From Galerina marginata (Eukaryota; Basidiomycota; Agaricomycetes; Agaricales; Galerinaceae): a stretch of DNA of 64,000 nt. The translations under genes and the position numbers were made by a program. Below, piece by piece: positions 48,221 through 61,302 of the stretch. The stretch is from assembly GCA_023014335.1 (NCBI GenBank), contig JAECYW010000008.1, forward strand, positions 930,001 through 994,000. The letters are read 5' to 3'. Within the stretch, counting starts at the first letter, position 1. Each line of letters starts with the position of its first letter. The notes beneath the pieces were generated by a model. That model was not told the DNA's origin, did no database searches, and saw only the letters and a list, made by a program, of their open reading frames with translations.

Positions 48221-49562
48221 ATGAAAGAGGCCCACCTTTGGAGAGCTCGTGCATTGCAAGACGAGGTTTTTGGTCGGAATGTTTCATCATGTTGGTATTG
48301 CAGTGATTTGGGCTGGTTTCCCTGATTGATTGCATTCCTCGTCTTCAGTAGGAGCCCTTGTCTGGTTGATTTGGGAGTGCATCATTACTGGCTACAATGA
48401 ATACCAACATATCTGGAGGTGTGTGCATCCCCGCTAAATGGGAAGGCCCGCAGACATTGACTGAGATATCGACCAGAGGACCAATGAACCGCGTCAAACT
48501 GCTATATTTGTTCTCTCGGTACCTTGCCATCTGCACTCAAGTGTGAGCGGTCGTCGAATCAACGCATAGGCTCCATGACTTCTAACGTTAATGTTTACAG
48601 GGCAAATACATACATTGTTTTCTTTCCATTGTCAATTCTCCCAGTTCCGAGGGACGAATGCCAGACCTGGTTGATATTCCTGACTGTGTGTGCATGCCTT
48701 CTTCTGGCCGCTGTTGACCTTGTCATCATGCTCAGAGGTGAGCCTGAATCACTATATGAAGATATTTGCCAATAATGCCGTAAATAGTTTACGCTCTCTA
48801 CAATCGCAGCCTCAAGCTTGGTCTTTTTCTTGCTTTCCTCCTCCTTATTCAGGCCGCTGTGGTCACTGCATGTACTCGGATGACGGTTCCTCATGTGCCA
48901 TTTGGACCCAGTTGCGATGCTCTTGAAACACCTGCTGATGTCGTTTATTTCATGTGGGTCCATTTCTTTTTTAGCATTGTCGACGCCGATTTCTCACTTC
49001 CAGCTACGCAGGGCGACCGTGGTATTCTCTCAGACGGTTTTGCTGATTCTGACAGTCAGGAAGCGTAAGGTCGCTTTCGGACAATCCCCACTTATTGATC
49101 TCGTGGTACGAGACGGGGCCTGGGTGTTTGTTCTCATCGTTTGTACGTTTATTATACCTCTCATGGTCGGTCTACTTTTTCACCATTATTTTTGTTAGCT
49201 ATGTTTGTGGCCATCATTCCTTATTCGTTTATTGTCCAAGTGTTCAAACCCCACATTATATTTGTGTACGCCTTTTTCATTTCACCCAACGCCGACTCAT
49301 CCTCATCTATGGTTGCAGCTGGCCAATTACCTTACTGTCCGTCACGGCCTGCCGCCTAATACTGAATATGCAGAAAGTCACTGTAACTCCGGTTGCAGGT
49401 CAATTTTCTGGTCACGCATCCACTAACACTAATATCGCTTTTACGAGCTATATCGATTTCAATGACGAGGGATCTCCATCATCGACTTTCAACAGTCGCG
49501 CGAGAACGCCTGTCAATCCCGATTCGCAAGTCATCACCCTAGACGAACTGGGAACATCATAG
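48221..49562 (+). CDS. DUF6533-type multi-spanning membrane protein, copy 1
   Basis: The core is secure: exons 48349-48418, 48477-48542, 48601-48737, 48788-48957, 49004-49142, 49199-49265, 49319-49562 join in consistent phase. The segment ALVWLIWECIIT...EYQHIWRGPMNRVKLLYLFSRYL is the DUF6533 signature (helix, acidic loop ending in IW, then K-x-L-Y-x-x-x-R-Y). About seven membrane helices follow. LRVYALYNR closes the third helix region and the tail is Ser/Thr-rich and cytosolic. The topology recalls 7TM receptors; function is unknown. The 5' exon is uncertain: ATGs at 48221 or 48279, with a donor near 48269 or 48298, both work. Intron 48958-49003 uses a weak GTCCAT donor. Confidence 0.75.
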
Positions 49563-49784
49563 CACTGCTGAACAGACTACATCGTTATGTAGCGTTATGT
49601 AACAAGGGTTCCGCGGGCCATATCAAGCAACTTTGTTGTCAGTCTTTCGACCAACTATAGCAATTTGGCGGATACCTGTCTCTCTAACGAATTAATGAAT
49701 CGTAATGGAAATGTACAGTATTACACATTGCTGTAACTTATCAATGTTTGGATTAGATGCAACAGAATGGATAGTCGCATGGGT

Positions 49785-51482
49785 TTATGGCTCGTTCCAG
49801 AACCGTCTCATCTCTTCAGAATTCAGGCTTGAACTCGCGTGAAGGCTCCCGATTTCGATATCTCCTCCACCCAATTGGATGGACGTGTTCTGCGAGCTCT
49901 CTTCCGCGAGACTTGTCATGGCAGTCGTGACAGAATGGTGCGAAGCATTGCTGTCTCCGAACATAGTTGGGTACAATGAAGGCCCTTGCCGCGAAGAAAC
50001 ATATGATATGGATGTATGGTGGCCATGGGAAGAGACAGGAACCATGGGGTTTGACGAACGATTTTTCGAAACAACCTGCACTTCCGGAATGGCTTGCGGC
50101 TGCTTTTGTGGTAATCGTTGCTGCTGCGGTGACCTGCTCCGATAATCAATCCGAATTCTGGGGTCAAGTTCCCATCTTTCCTGGGTGCGTTCTTGTTCGG
50201 CGCGACTTTGTTTCGCTGTGTTCAATAACATTCGACATGTCTGCCACTCCCGTCAGCGCTAATATATGTTAGCCTTCTGCCGGAGAACTCACTCCTATTG
50301 AGAGAATGGTTGGTGGCCAACTTCATCAAGCCCAGGATGTCAGCTCACGAGGAATGCATGAATAGAACCTTTGCTTACGAAAAAAAGATCAGATGCGGCC
50401 ATACAAATTGGTGGACGAAGGCAGTAGGGACTATTACCATGAGCATAGCTTCAAAGGTTGGATAACGTGAGCCTGGCGCAAATGATCGTTCTGAAAGTGC
50501 AGGACTCACTCAAGATTATGAGCCATGACCACCTCCCGTCTCCGAGGATAGCCGTCAAACTGGACCGCTTCCTCCCTCTCCCTACATCCCTCTTTATGAA
50601 GGTCAATACCCAGAGTATGAATTGAGAGAAAATAATTGTAACGCTAAACCCGATTGCACGTGAATATAAATACCCTACGAAATCAAGGAGCACATACACA
50701 ATGGCAATGACTTCTCGGGGAACGGTATAGGCGCTGTTGCAGATCGGATCGAACCTCCCATAGTCGAGCGTGTGCCAGCAACATATGCTAACAACAAGCG
50801 TTTCCGCGACGTGGAGTAGGACCAGGCCAAACCCAATTCGATGTGATTGCTGATAGAGGTCATAAACTGGTTTGAAGCTCGTTAGCGAAGTGTCCAGTGA
50901 CAATAGAGGAGCAATGAACCCCGCATCATAAGGACGATATCACTTGGGGCGTATACAGCCCAAAATCTCACAGCTTCGAAGGCATACCACCCTGCACAAG
51001 CGGTATGCGAGACTGGGAGGTGTGAAAATCGTGTAATGGAAAGTACGAAGTTAGCACTAAGAATTACATGGGTCAGCTCTCAAATTCAAAGAGCATGAAT
51101 ACGGTTGTTGACATACAGTTGCAATGCGAGACCAAAATATCGGATAACTAGAAACAAGAACTTGCTTGGATTTGACGGTTGGCTAAATGCTAGATCAACG
51201 GAGGTGACATTCATGGAGCCATATATGTTACGTACCTCCATATTAGTGAAACTTCGTCAGCGAATGTAAGGGCATAATCCCAGGCAAGTAGAGTGAATGC
51301 AGAAACTAAAGAGATGCTCGATGGATAGCTGGACGAAGTTTAAGTGGGTAGTACGTACGACAGGAATAATTCTGCCAGCTGACCATCTTCGTCATTTCGA
51401 GCAAGTTCCACTCATCCTCTGCACTGCGAGAGATGAACATTGTGGAGACAGAAAGAAGTTCCCTGCTTATTATTTCGGCCAT
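49785..51482 (-). CDS. DUF6533-type multi-spanning membrane protein, copy 2
   Basis: 417 residues from nine exons (minus): 51482-51359, 51305-51236, 51182-51117, 51056-50920, 50866-50698, 50643-50510, 50448-50379, 50320-50293, 50240-49785. The signature reads SAFTLLAWDYALTFADEVSLIWR followed by KFLFLVIRYFG. The remaining helices (GFGLVLLHVAETLVVSICCW, IIFSQFILWVLTF, MLMVIVPTAFVHQFVW) match copy 1 in order, including the V-W-P near the last helix and the arginine-containing end of helix 7. A 150-residue Ser/Gln-rich tail is cytosolic. It is tail to tail with copy 1 (222 bp between stops). The intron 50697-50644 is also an open frame, so it could be retained. Confidence 0.85.
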
Positions 51483-53807
51483 AATCAGGGATGGCCACGG
51501 AGGCAAGGACGAGAGGCATTTCCCCAGATATAAGATATCTTTAAGCTAAACATAGTTCAGGGTTGTCGTAGAGAAAAAGAGCTTGGGAACGTCACCGTAA
51601 AGTGCTTCAGATCCCGGTCCACTGTCAAGGCACCGGCCCACCGGCAAAGAAAATATCCCATAGGTCCATGAGATGAGGTGGAGGTAATGGGTAGTCTACC
51701 ACCATCGACCGACGACCACGAGTTCAGGATTGTGATGCTTTCGCCGTTACGGATCAATTCAATGCAATGCGAGGAGAAGGAGGAAGTGGTCACAACACCA
51801 ATTGAGTTGAACAAAAATTCTCAGATACTCTCAGCTTCTCTCAGGCTTTGAAAAGGAACGTCGGGCTTCGGACCCCGAGACAACGTTTGATCGACATGGG
51901 ACGGAAGTGCCTACCAACGATCCCTGGATATCGGTCCAAGTTATTGAAGGAAGATATCCACAATGGTCGTGTTGGAAACGTTGTGGAAACAATTCAACGA
52001 CAAAAAGCAGTAAAGCCGTTCGAGCTTATAAGAATTTCCTGTGTCAAGTTCAGTGCTGAAGAGAATTTCATGTTAGAAAAAAGGTTTACAAGGTAGGGCG
52101 GTGAAGAGTATTGAGGTTGTCGTATAACGTAACTATAGCGTAAGTAGGTACTCAGTGGTGTCAACTCCGGCGGAAAACATACCATATTAATAGACCAGGT
52201 ACTTTCTTCCGTCGGTAAGGAAGTCTAGGGAAGTCTGAACAAAATATTTAAGATTCAGCTGCCGAAGATTGTGTTAATTAACGCTCGGGGCGAAGATGAA
52301 TCAGAAAAACAACATATTTTACCGCCCACGCCTATAGAACGCCGATCAGAGCACGAATGCGAACGGCACTGGAAGCGAGCGGTCCCTTATCGAATAATTA
52401 ATTTGCGATAAGGAGGAGCCTTGGTAATGCGTTTTTCAGGACAGGGTCAGAGTCGCATAATTGAGCACAAGTTCGGCAGGAGGGTATTTTTCCTGGGTTG
52501 TGAAATTTAACCAGGAACATGGCGGAAAAACACCCAGGAAATATGGCTTCGATAATCCTCACCCGTTGAGTAGATAGCGAAACTCGATTTGATGTCTGTA
52601 AACTTGAACCCAGCTGAGCATTCTGACAGTACTGGGACAGTCAAGAGGGAAGTAAGGTCAAAGATTTTAGGCTTTACGAATGACGACAAGAGTACGGCTT
52701 TCCCGAGGACGAGGCGCTCGAGTTCTACGACGGTTTCCCGGTCATGTTTAAACTTGCGGGCAGCTTTCCAGACAAGGCCTCCGGCCCCTGATGCCAGGTA
52801 GCCGTCCTCAATGCGCCAACCAATAGCTCCAAGACATTGGCGACGACAGACAGAACCTAGAACTGTAGACAGAAGCTTTCTGAAGGGTCGACGGTAGTTA
52901 ATCCTGATTCCTGTAATGAACATGTCAGGCCAAAATTAATTCTCGGCGTTTGATTCTATCTTTATGGAAAGGCTTTCCACGCATGAAGGAGATTATAGAA
53001 GCCCTCAAGCTTTCTCGTCCGAACTCCTGGTTCCACCAACCGGTAAGGATTGATATCATCTCTTTGGTTGCCCGTTGTGGGGTTGGCCAGTGACAGGCTT
53101 GGACTTGGTGACTGAACGGCGAACTGCTGTCGACTATACTCCTGGGTACCTCATGATCATTAACGGGCAACTAAACGGGATTCTTGTGTAGATTTTCTCC
53201 GTGTGCCATTACATTTTCAAAGTTTGACCTGTAAAGCCAATAATAAGAAGTCTAAAGTTGGCAAATGAGGAGTTTTCTTGCCTTCGTCAATACCTATCTA
53301 GAAATACTCTGCCTAGCGCATCGCGTCACATCAATCGCGAAGGCCTTTGATTGTGAGGTGCAGGTTCAAGCGACGACTTAGTCTGCGAGTCGTTGTTTTT
53401 GAATCTTTCCCAGGCAAACGCGACAACTCACGGCACGTGGGCTCCGTCACGATCGCGTCTGAAATCGCCCTTTAATGCTTTCCCGTCATTGTCAAGAATT
53501 GATGCACCGCTTAAAATGCTGAACTCGAATGCCTCAAACAGTCCATGAGTTCAAAAAGGCTTGAAGAAACTTGTAATTATTACTTAATGTGCTGTCGACG
53601 AAAATGGTAAACGGAAATTGCGTATGCGTTCTACTAATGTCTATGAGATGCAAATAGGTCCTTTGCTGGAGTGCTAGAAAAAAACTGGGGTAATTTGCGA
53701 GGGATGATGTTACGAATAAATGAGAATAAATGAAGGCGGTGACCTTCTGCGCGGCTTGATCCACAGTCATGAGATACGTAAAGAGAAATGGGAAGGAATT
53801 TTCGTGT
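51483..53807. other. Sparse region, 2.3 kb
   Basis: Between the DUF6533 gene and the transporter gene, apart from the possible gene fragment at 52507-53170. No RNA or repeat is seen. Confidence 0.4.
52507..53170 (-). pseudogene. Possible gene fragment, unknown family
   Basis: Two adjacent minus-strand open frames (53170-52925 and 52923-52507) have protein-like composition: ILTGWWNQEFGRESLRASI, and GWRIEDGYLASGAGGLVWKA with ERLVLGKAVLLSSF. They can be joined by removing about 72 nt (donor GTGGAA, acceptor TTACAG). The upstream end begins at a TTTAG acceptor-like site with no ATG, so at least one 5' exon is missing or decayed. I do not recognise the family. Either a partial gene I failed to complete or a remnant. 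Confidence 0.32.
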
Positions 53808-56051
53808 CTATGGTAATGGCAATGCTTGAGACTTCTTTTCGTCTTCACTGGCAGCCTCCAGCTTCAATTCTTCCGCGATTCGAAGGTCCTGTGTATCACA
53901 AAATGAGTAACACATCTGGAGGTGCAACAGCCATAAAACTTACAATGCATGGGGCAAACTTACTGTGGCCGCGAATCCGAGGGCCGAACTTTTTGAACAG
54001 GAAGGGACATGGTACAAACAGAAGGGAAATGAGCCCGAGGAGAGTGCATGCCCAGTTGACACCGAGCTATTTCATTATAAATAAAGAAACAGAAATTATA
54101 GTACACGTGTAACGCACCTTGGTAAACATCTGAACTGTGAAGAGTGGAAAGGCAGCCGCCACCGCAGAGCGAATAACGGTGTTCGCAGCGAAAGCAGACG
54201 CGCTGTACATTCTAGAAGAAATTTGTGAGAATCGTTATAACTTCAGAACGCAGCACAAGACTCACAAATAGGTATCGACCAGATAACTCTGTCATGAGGA
54301 ACGAAATTAACAAAATTTGTTGGAATAGGTATAGTGAACATACCAAGAATGACATGAATATTAAACTGATTCCCGCGCCGACGACAATAGTGCTGAGCGC
54401 AGGAACATACCATGGGATGCTGGCGTACTGACCAGTCCATCCCAGCCAGAATATCCCAACCACAAGTGCCGGGCTGCCAATCATGGCACCGTAAAGCCTG
54501 TCCTCGGGAGGTGGGAAACCTTTCCATTTTTTGATGAGCTCCGGGTAGTGGGACGTTGTCCAGTAGTTAATAAGAGAGCCAATGGTTGTCCCAATACCAA
54601 CCCCGATGAAGATGAGTCCGTCCTGAGATATCTTTAGGCCGCGTTTCTCGATGAAAACAATGGGGAAAGCCTGGAACACTGAGATAATTCGCAAGGCGAG
54701 TAAGTACATTTTAAACGGTGCCATAAATGCAGATGAAACTCACAAGCATAAAGCAGGCCATAGACAACGGATATGTAGATTGTAATGAGAATAAGGATAG
54801 GTTCCATCGCGAGCATTTTAACAGGTCGAAGTAATGTCCGGTTCATGAGTCCCTGGTAGGACCAATCCTCTTTTTCATGTTCCGCATATAGATTCTTGCT
54901 CCCGACGGGATCCTCTCTTCGCATCCTCTGAGCCTTCTTTAACAGGATGACGGGTGCGTAGGTCTCCGGTAGAGTGGGAATCGCGATCAGGGTACAAGTA
55001 CCCGCGAAGATGAACATAACCCAGAAAACCCATCGCCAGGATACAGAGCTTTCGACGATGCTAGAATTTTTGGTGATTAGAAAGACATTCAGACGGTGTG
55101 AGGAATGTGATGCCGTACAATCCAGAAGCTATGGGTCCAAGGACAGGGCCAACGAAGACACTAGCGGTGAAAAGACTCATCGCAGGTCCACGTCCGATGG
55201 CTGGCCAAATATCCGCGATGAGACCTAGCAAGAATTAGAACCGCATTGCACTACTTAGAGGATTGAAGAGAATCGTCGACTAACCACCGGCGTTGTTCAA
55301 TGGAGCTACGGCGAAGAAACCAGAGAAGAAGCGAGTGACCATCATTGTCGTTATATTATTGGCGAGGGCTTGACCCAGAATGAAAAGCGTGTATAGGACC
55401 ATAGTCACCAAGAAGATCGGCCTCCGTCCTATAAGCTCGCTGCCTGGTCCCCAAAACAGAGGCTATGATCGCAGATTAGACACTAACTGACAAAATAAAC
55501 AAGGAGGAGCATACTCCAACGACATAACCCAGAAGAAATGCCGTCGTGATTAAATCCGCTACCTCTTGCGTGACGTGAAACTCCTCGACTATTCTTAGAG
55601 TAGCTGAGGATGGGGCAGACGAGGCAAAAGTCCTGTATTACAAAATCAGATTCAAATAAACGACGCATCGATTGCCAACATACACGTTAACCGTCATCAC
55701 GATACACACCAAAGTGGTCAACCATTTGCGAGCAATCGACCAATTTTGAGGATTTTCTGGATCGTCCGGGCCGTCCCAGTTTACCATATTTGTATCAAGG
55801 GTAGGACCTGCAGAGGGAGTGTCTTGCATAGGCGCACGCTTAGCAGGTGGTTCGTGAATATAGTCTCCTCCATAGCGTTCAAGCTCATATTCGTCTCGTT
55901 GAGCGATGCTTTCGAGATTGGTCCCTTGTGTTGATAGCGGGAGATTGTCTCGGAAGTCATGAGAAGGTAGTGTATTGTGCTCGAGAACTGTCAATGAAGA
56001 ACGGGTGGAGCCCACTGCCGTCGGGGCGTCTGGAAATTGTGCATGAGACAT
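53808..56051 (-). CDS. MFS transporter, DHA1 drug/polyamine-type
   Basis: Plasma-membrane proton antiporter of the 12-helix DHA1 group, likely exporting xenobiotics or polyamines. 580 residues from ten exons (minus): 56051-55684, 55632-55515, 55462-55285, 55224-55119, 55060-54744, 54678-54344, 54288-54266, 54211-54118, 54066-53944, 53888-53808. A hydrophilic N-terminus ends in DPENPQNWSIARKW, typical just before helix 1. The loop motif G-S-E-L-I-G-R-R-P lies between helices 2 and 3. SVSWRWVFWVMFIFAG marks helix 6. The C-terminus reads KFAPC, then an amphipathic DLRIAEELKLEAA. One 23-nt exon is required. An in-frame ATG at 56093 could add 14 residues. The substrate cannot be read from sequence. 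Confidence 0.92.
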
Positions 56052-57311
56052 CGCAAAGGGAGGGAGTAGACTTTGAACCAGGCCGACCCACATTTATAGG
56101 TTTCTAAAAAAAAAGAGGAGGAAGAACGCAACGGCTATTCGTCCGGTAATAATGCCAACGGGTCCTGACCTGAACAGATGCGGCAGATCTTGCCCCCGTG
56201 GTTTTCAAAATGGCGATTATCATGGTGATGGCCGAACCCGATGACGGATTTCTTGTCCTAACATTAAGTGGAGAGCCAACGCTCAGGCTCCAACTTGGAG
56301 CAAAGCAGTCGGAATTTGTGCCCCCGAGCATACCTTTGTTTTTTATGTTTTTAGCGAAGAAAATGTCGATGAACAGTTGAGACTTTTTCGAATTCCAGGT
56401 GAAGTGTTTTCGGTAATCAGAGTAATAGTGGATTTGCCTTTATCTTTGTGCCGATATGCCGTTGCAGATTGTTATTCCGGATTCAGTTCTCTGTTCTCCT
56501 CTGTCAAGCAAACATAGCAAAGAGACTGCAGACACAAGTGGAGTCGTAGTCGTATGGCGAATATTTGTTGGTAATATCCCCGGCGCTGATTCTCCTACAG
56601 TGACGTGATGCAATGAAACGTGGCTTTCTTGCTAAACCCACTATCCAATCTGCGTCCGATGTGAAGCGCCCGCTGACTATTTGGGACAAGCCGGCAAGAT
56701 TATAACCGGTCCCGGTAGCTTGGCATTTGACACAACTTCAAAAGCTTATCAATGATTTGAAATCTGCCCGGTCCATATCCCAATCGTTGTAATTTTCAGG
56801 CAACCTTCATCAGGCTATAGACCTGTAAATGGGAAGACACCACTCTCATGTCAGAGCAGAACATACTGTGAAGTAACCGGGAACTGGTGGTGCACCTTCG
56901 CCCATTTCCACCTCTCGTTCATAAATAACACTGTGGGGAATTAGTCAGATACTAGAAGTTGTACATAGATAATGGTCGTACTATTCCAGTATCAGTAATT
57001 CAATCCTTGAATACACGCTCTATAAACCGGTGTAAAGCGGCAAAAAACCTTAGTAAATCGTTAGTGATAAGGTTCTTTAAGACCATATGGGTTCGTGTTA
57101 CACGCCCCAAAGGAAACGTTCTTTGAATAATTCTCTCTGAAAGTTTAAAAAAATAACTATCTTCGTTATGTAGTAACATAGTCATCGAAAATCACGAATC
57201 GAGTTCCCTGAGCGAAAGGTAAGTACTTAGCCAGAAACGTGAAGGCAAAGAGAAGAAGCATACTGTAACGAACAATCACCAGGCGAGAACGGCGAATTCA
57301 TGTCTCTAAAG
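56052..57311. other. Intergenic, 1.26 kb
   Basis: Promoter of the transporter and 3' region of the Sae2 gene. No supported gene, RNA or repeat. Confidence 0.4.
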
Positions 57312-59660
57312 TCACCTCCTGCGGTATCGTCCGCCTTCAGCAGCTGCCTCTTTGTCAACGTCGTCCTTCTTTCGTTTATGAATCTCCTTGGCTTGGTCAT
57401 TGATATCCCCGACCTCCTGGGTATCCGGGAAGCCGATGTTCCAGTATCCAGGGGGTGTAGTAGCACGAGCCCACGCGTGTCGGTGCCTCGAAATAGCTTT
57501 CTTATGCAATTCGATATCTGACTGGCGCCGCACTGATCTTGAAGGCGACGGACGTGTACGGTCTCTGTGATCCTCATTGGGGTTAGAGAGAGGATGACGT
57601 GGGCAAGGCTTGACTGGTGTGGCGGGCGGTGAACGCCATAAGGGCTGCTGCAGCCGGCTTGGAAGAGGTCCGACACTTTCGTAGTACTGCAAAGCGTTAG
57701 AAAGATATCTTTTGGTTTACAATCAATGATTGTACCTCTTTGCAACACTCGCAATCTCCAGCATCCATCTTGCGCCTTTCATCTTTGCTTCTCACAACTT
57801 CGTCATATTGGTAGGCGAGCCCACCATTTCGGGCGGGATCGATGGTGTACAAGGCATTTATCGTCGACCTGAAACTCGACTGAGTACCAGACAAGTCACA
57901 CAAAGCGTGATTAGACGTACTGCTTCGGGTCTTGGGTCGTCTTGCCATATCTTCCTCTACCTTTGAAGGCCGAGTAGTCTTCGCTACGTTTCTGCCCCAT
58001 GTTTCGAGCGGTCAAAGGTGTGAGAATGTCGTTCTGAATCTCGCGCTCTTTTCCTTTGGTGGAAGCGCTGCCGGGTCGGAGCCGTGGCTCAGAGGTGGAC
58101 GAAGAAGAGACATCGGCAATCGAAGAGATGTGAGAACGATCGCAGCCATTATCACTCAGCCTCCGCATCTTCGCAGGTCTGCCGGACTCTCTATCTCGAT
58201 TCGCAAGCTGGAGAGGCTCCGTTGTCCGCATTGGCTCTGCTATGGCCGAGTTTCGTCTGAGCTCAGGCGAAGATAGGGGAAACAAAGGCCGAGATGGGAG
58301 ACTAGGATGCGGCGTGTTTGCATTCTGATGACTCGGGTCTGCTTTCGGAGGAGGGGCAGGAACCTTGAAGACCACAGGCTTTCCAGTACGAGGGTTTGTT
58401 GAAGGAAAAAATACAGCTGCAGAAAATGAGAATTTCTCTAAAAACGGTCTGTAAAATCTGACCTTGTGAATCATCCTCTGTGTCTGAGGAACATGGTATA
58501 TGTGGTCTTGATAACGGAGAGCTATGCAGGGTATCGTTATTCTGCTTAGTGGTATTGATTGGACTAGGGGTGCATCTATATTGTTAGTCAGTACGATTTG
58601 AATCGGGAAAGGGTTGATTCTTACGATGGCTCCTCAGGTATATGAATGGTATCGGGAATAGGTTGAAAAGAAAGAGGGACACGGGTCGTTGAGGTTGTTT
58701 GAGAATTTAAAAAGACGGTGGGGGACGATGAAGGTGGAGCGATGTTGATGACAGATTTCAGAAGGCTGTTTCGGAGAGGAATGGGAGTGACAGCAGCTGA
58801 AGAATGCGAGCCCTTAGGCAAAATGGTAGCATTTTCAGACGGGATGCGACGTCTCTTAGGCGGTGGCATCGGCGTTCCGTCATTTTCTTTGTCGCATGCT
58901 AAGCCTTCACGAGAAAAGGGAGTTGGTTGAGTGAGCATCGCTGATGCGTCTGAGGGCAATATGAATCAAAGAACAGGTGTGGCAGGAACAAAGTATACCT
59001 TCGGAGATATCTGATCCCCCTACTAATTCAATCGCCTTAGCTCTGTTGCGCAGGAGTAGCTTCTCTCTGGCCAACTTCTCTTGCGGGGTAATTCCAGGCT
59101 CGTTCTCGTGCTTGCGACTTTTCTTGTCATCAGAAAAGAGCCACGCTTTGAGCTCCCGGTACTTCTTGTAATCAGCCTTATATCGCTCTGCAGCACGCTC
59201 TTTCTTGTCTTTAAGGTCATCGTACTGCACTTCTAGGGCTCTGGTTCGATTGTCAGTACCACTTAGGTCTGAATGTCAAAGATACTGACCGTTTCTCCTT
59301 GGCTAATTTTTTGTTTTCTTGCTCTTTTTCATGAAGTTTCGCCTGGAGTATTTGTACATCCTTTTTCTCAACGCTGAGCTGGGCCTCGGCGATCTGAAGA
59401 CGCTCCAGGCATTCTCGATAAGTCACGGAGTGTTCCGCAGAATCAATCGCCACCTGCGCGTCGAAGACATCGTTAAACCCCAAAGATTCTGCTAGTCGAC
59501 GGCCACGATTTGAAGCTTCAAATAAATTCTTCGAAATTTCGTCAGCAGAGTATTTCAGCCGCCAAAACTTGGCTTGAAGTGCGTTTATCTCCTCTTCGTG
59601 TTTCTCGAGGATTAATTGGTCCCTTTCCCGTAGATGAGAGCCAGAATAAGATGGATTCAT
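57312..59660 (-). CDS. SAE2: Sae2/CtIP/Ctp1 DNA double-strand-break resection factor
   Basis: Cofactor of the Mre11-Rad50-Nbs1 nuclease that starts DNA-end resection for homologous repair and meiosis. 684 residues from seven exons (minus): 59660-59290, 59240-58999, 58949-58625, 58575-58463, 58416-57921, 57868-57736, 57686-57312. The N-terminal about 170 residues are coiled coil (tetramerisation region). The middle is Ser/Pro-rich with many possible CDK/ATM sites. The C-terminal family domain is complete: a Cys cluster GDCECC (554-558) followed by KEYYE, then SRHRHAWARATTPPGYWNIGF with the RHR motif at 627-629. Those two motifs are diagnostic. The start is the first ATG of the frame. It is divergent from RPP1 with 206 bp between them. 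Confidence 0.91.
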
Positions 59661-59866
59661 GATAGAGTCAGGATAAAGCACGCCCTGGTAGATTTAGGTG
59701 CCATAAAGGTTGTGGTCGTGAGCACCAAGAAGCAGCAAGAAGCGGTAGTGACGACTTCAGCTGTTTTGTCACTGTCATGTGATCGCGCTATCACTGACTG
59801 TCACGCCCCCCCACCGTGACGTCCCAACTTCCGCTCGATTGTTTCGAAAAATTTGAACAAATCTTG

Positions 59867-61300
59867 ATGTTCTTTGACCTCAATTTCCCTGTTCAAAAAT
59901 CCCCCCAGAGGGTAAATGTCTCCAAGAAGGGGAAGCAACCCCAGCAGGAACCAACAGTGGCCTGGACAGCCTCCGAAATATCAACAATTGAAGGACGGAT
60001 AGATCTTTTTGTTCACTGTGAGTTGTTCTGATATTTTACGGTTTACTGGTCATTTACTAAGTAAATCAAGTAGGATATTCTGTTATTGGATTCTCGCAGA
60101 CTGTTAACAAGAAAGTGGATTCGAAAACCCACATAAATTATCTGGATAGTATGCTAGGTCGACTGCGTCCGAGACCTGGAATCCTTTATCTGAAAAGATT
60201 AAACATCATCCTTGACTCGGATAGCGAAAAGGGATTCGGTCTGGTTAGTATTTGTTTTCTGGTCAGAAGGGCAAATTGTTGAATTTTCTAGATAAACGCT
60301 AGCCTTTCTTTATTCAGCGGTTACGATTTGATCGCACTCGTCCCGACCACCCACAACACTCTTTCTCTGGCATGCCTCACACACAGTCAACCTTCGCCGC
60401 TTACGGCTCATATAATCTCGCTTCCTCTAACGCTGCCACGGCTACCATACCATTTGAAACACACTCTTATCCGCACTGCGATTAAAAACGGGGCTGTGTT
60501 TGAAATTAATTATGTCGGTGCACTTGGAGGCGAGAATGACGTCGTCCTCGTCGAAGCTAATGCAGCTGAGAACGGGCCTACTGCCAAGCGTAATTGGTGG
60601 GCCTCCACGAGGGAACTAGCTCGCGTGACCAAGGGGAAAGGCCTGATAATTAGCGGTGGTGTCGTCGCTGAAGCGGATGTCCGAGCACCACGAGATGTTT
60701 CCAATTTGTGATTATTATCTTATTTATCCTTTTTTCTGTGTTAATAACGCCGATCTTAGAATTAAAATCCTAGGATTGGCCCAGGACGCCGCTCATGAAG
60801 CTTTAACCAAAACACCGAAATCACTTGTTATTCGAGCAGGTACGGATTTTTTATACTCAACACTGATATAACATACTAAAAGCACTTTATAGAGACGCGG
60901 AAAACGTACCGAGCGGTATTGTCAGAACCGAAAGTAGTTTTTCCTGAAGCGTCGACCTCCTCTGAAGCGATGTCCATCGAACCAGCTCCGCCGCTTCCTT
61001 CGCTTACAGGTGTTAGCGACGATAAGCAAGACATGCAAGTGCCTCCCAAACGCTCGCACAACGATATGCCCAGTACGACGAATGTCACGCCGCAGTCTGC
61101 AGGCTCAGGGTCGAAGAAGAAGAAACGGAAGCTGAACCAGGAGGGTAGGACCTTAACTTGATGCCTGTCCCTTCTTCGTTCCAGAAATCGAATTTTTTTT
61201 ACCTCCTAAATCCACGTGTCCTGGTCCCGAAGTTATCCCTGAACTCTTCGGACCGCTGACACCCGTCGGAAGGACTCAAGAGCTCTTTCCCAATCACTGA
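59867..61300 (+). CDS. RPP1: RNase P/MRP protein subunit RPP1 (p30)
   Basis: Shared protein subunit of nuclear RNase P (tRNA 5' maturation) and RNase MRP (pre-rRNA cleavage). 395 residues from six exons: 59867-60017, 60071-60243, 60292-60707, 60760-60839, 60893-61144, 61185-61300. It has the TIM-barrel-like p30 pattern: MFFDLNFPV, LGYSVIGFSQTV, RPGILYLKRLNIILD, GYDLIALVPTTHNTLSLAC, FEINYVGALG, GKGLIISGG, and LVIRAETRKTYRAVLSEPK. A basic Lys-rich tail follows. I start at the ATG preceding the family's N-terminal MFFDLN; an in-frame ATG at 59816 would add 17 residues. The last intron (61145-61184) is only 40 nt. Without it the frame ends at 61161 and the last 38 residues are lost. Confidence 0.88.
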
Positions 61301-61302
61301 CC

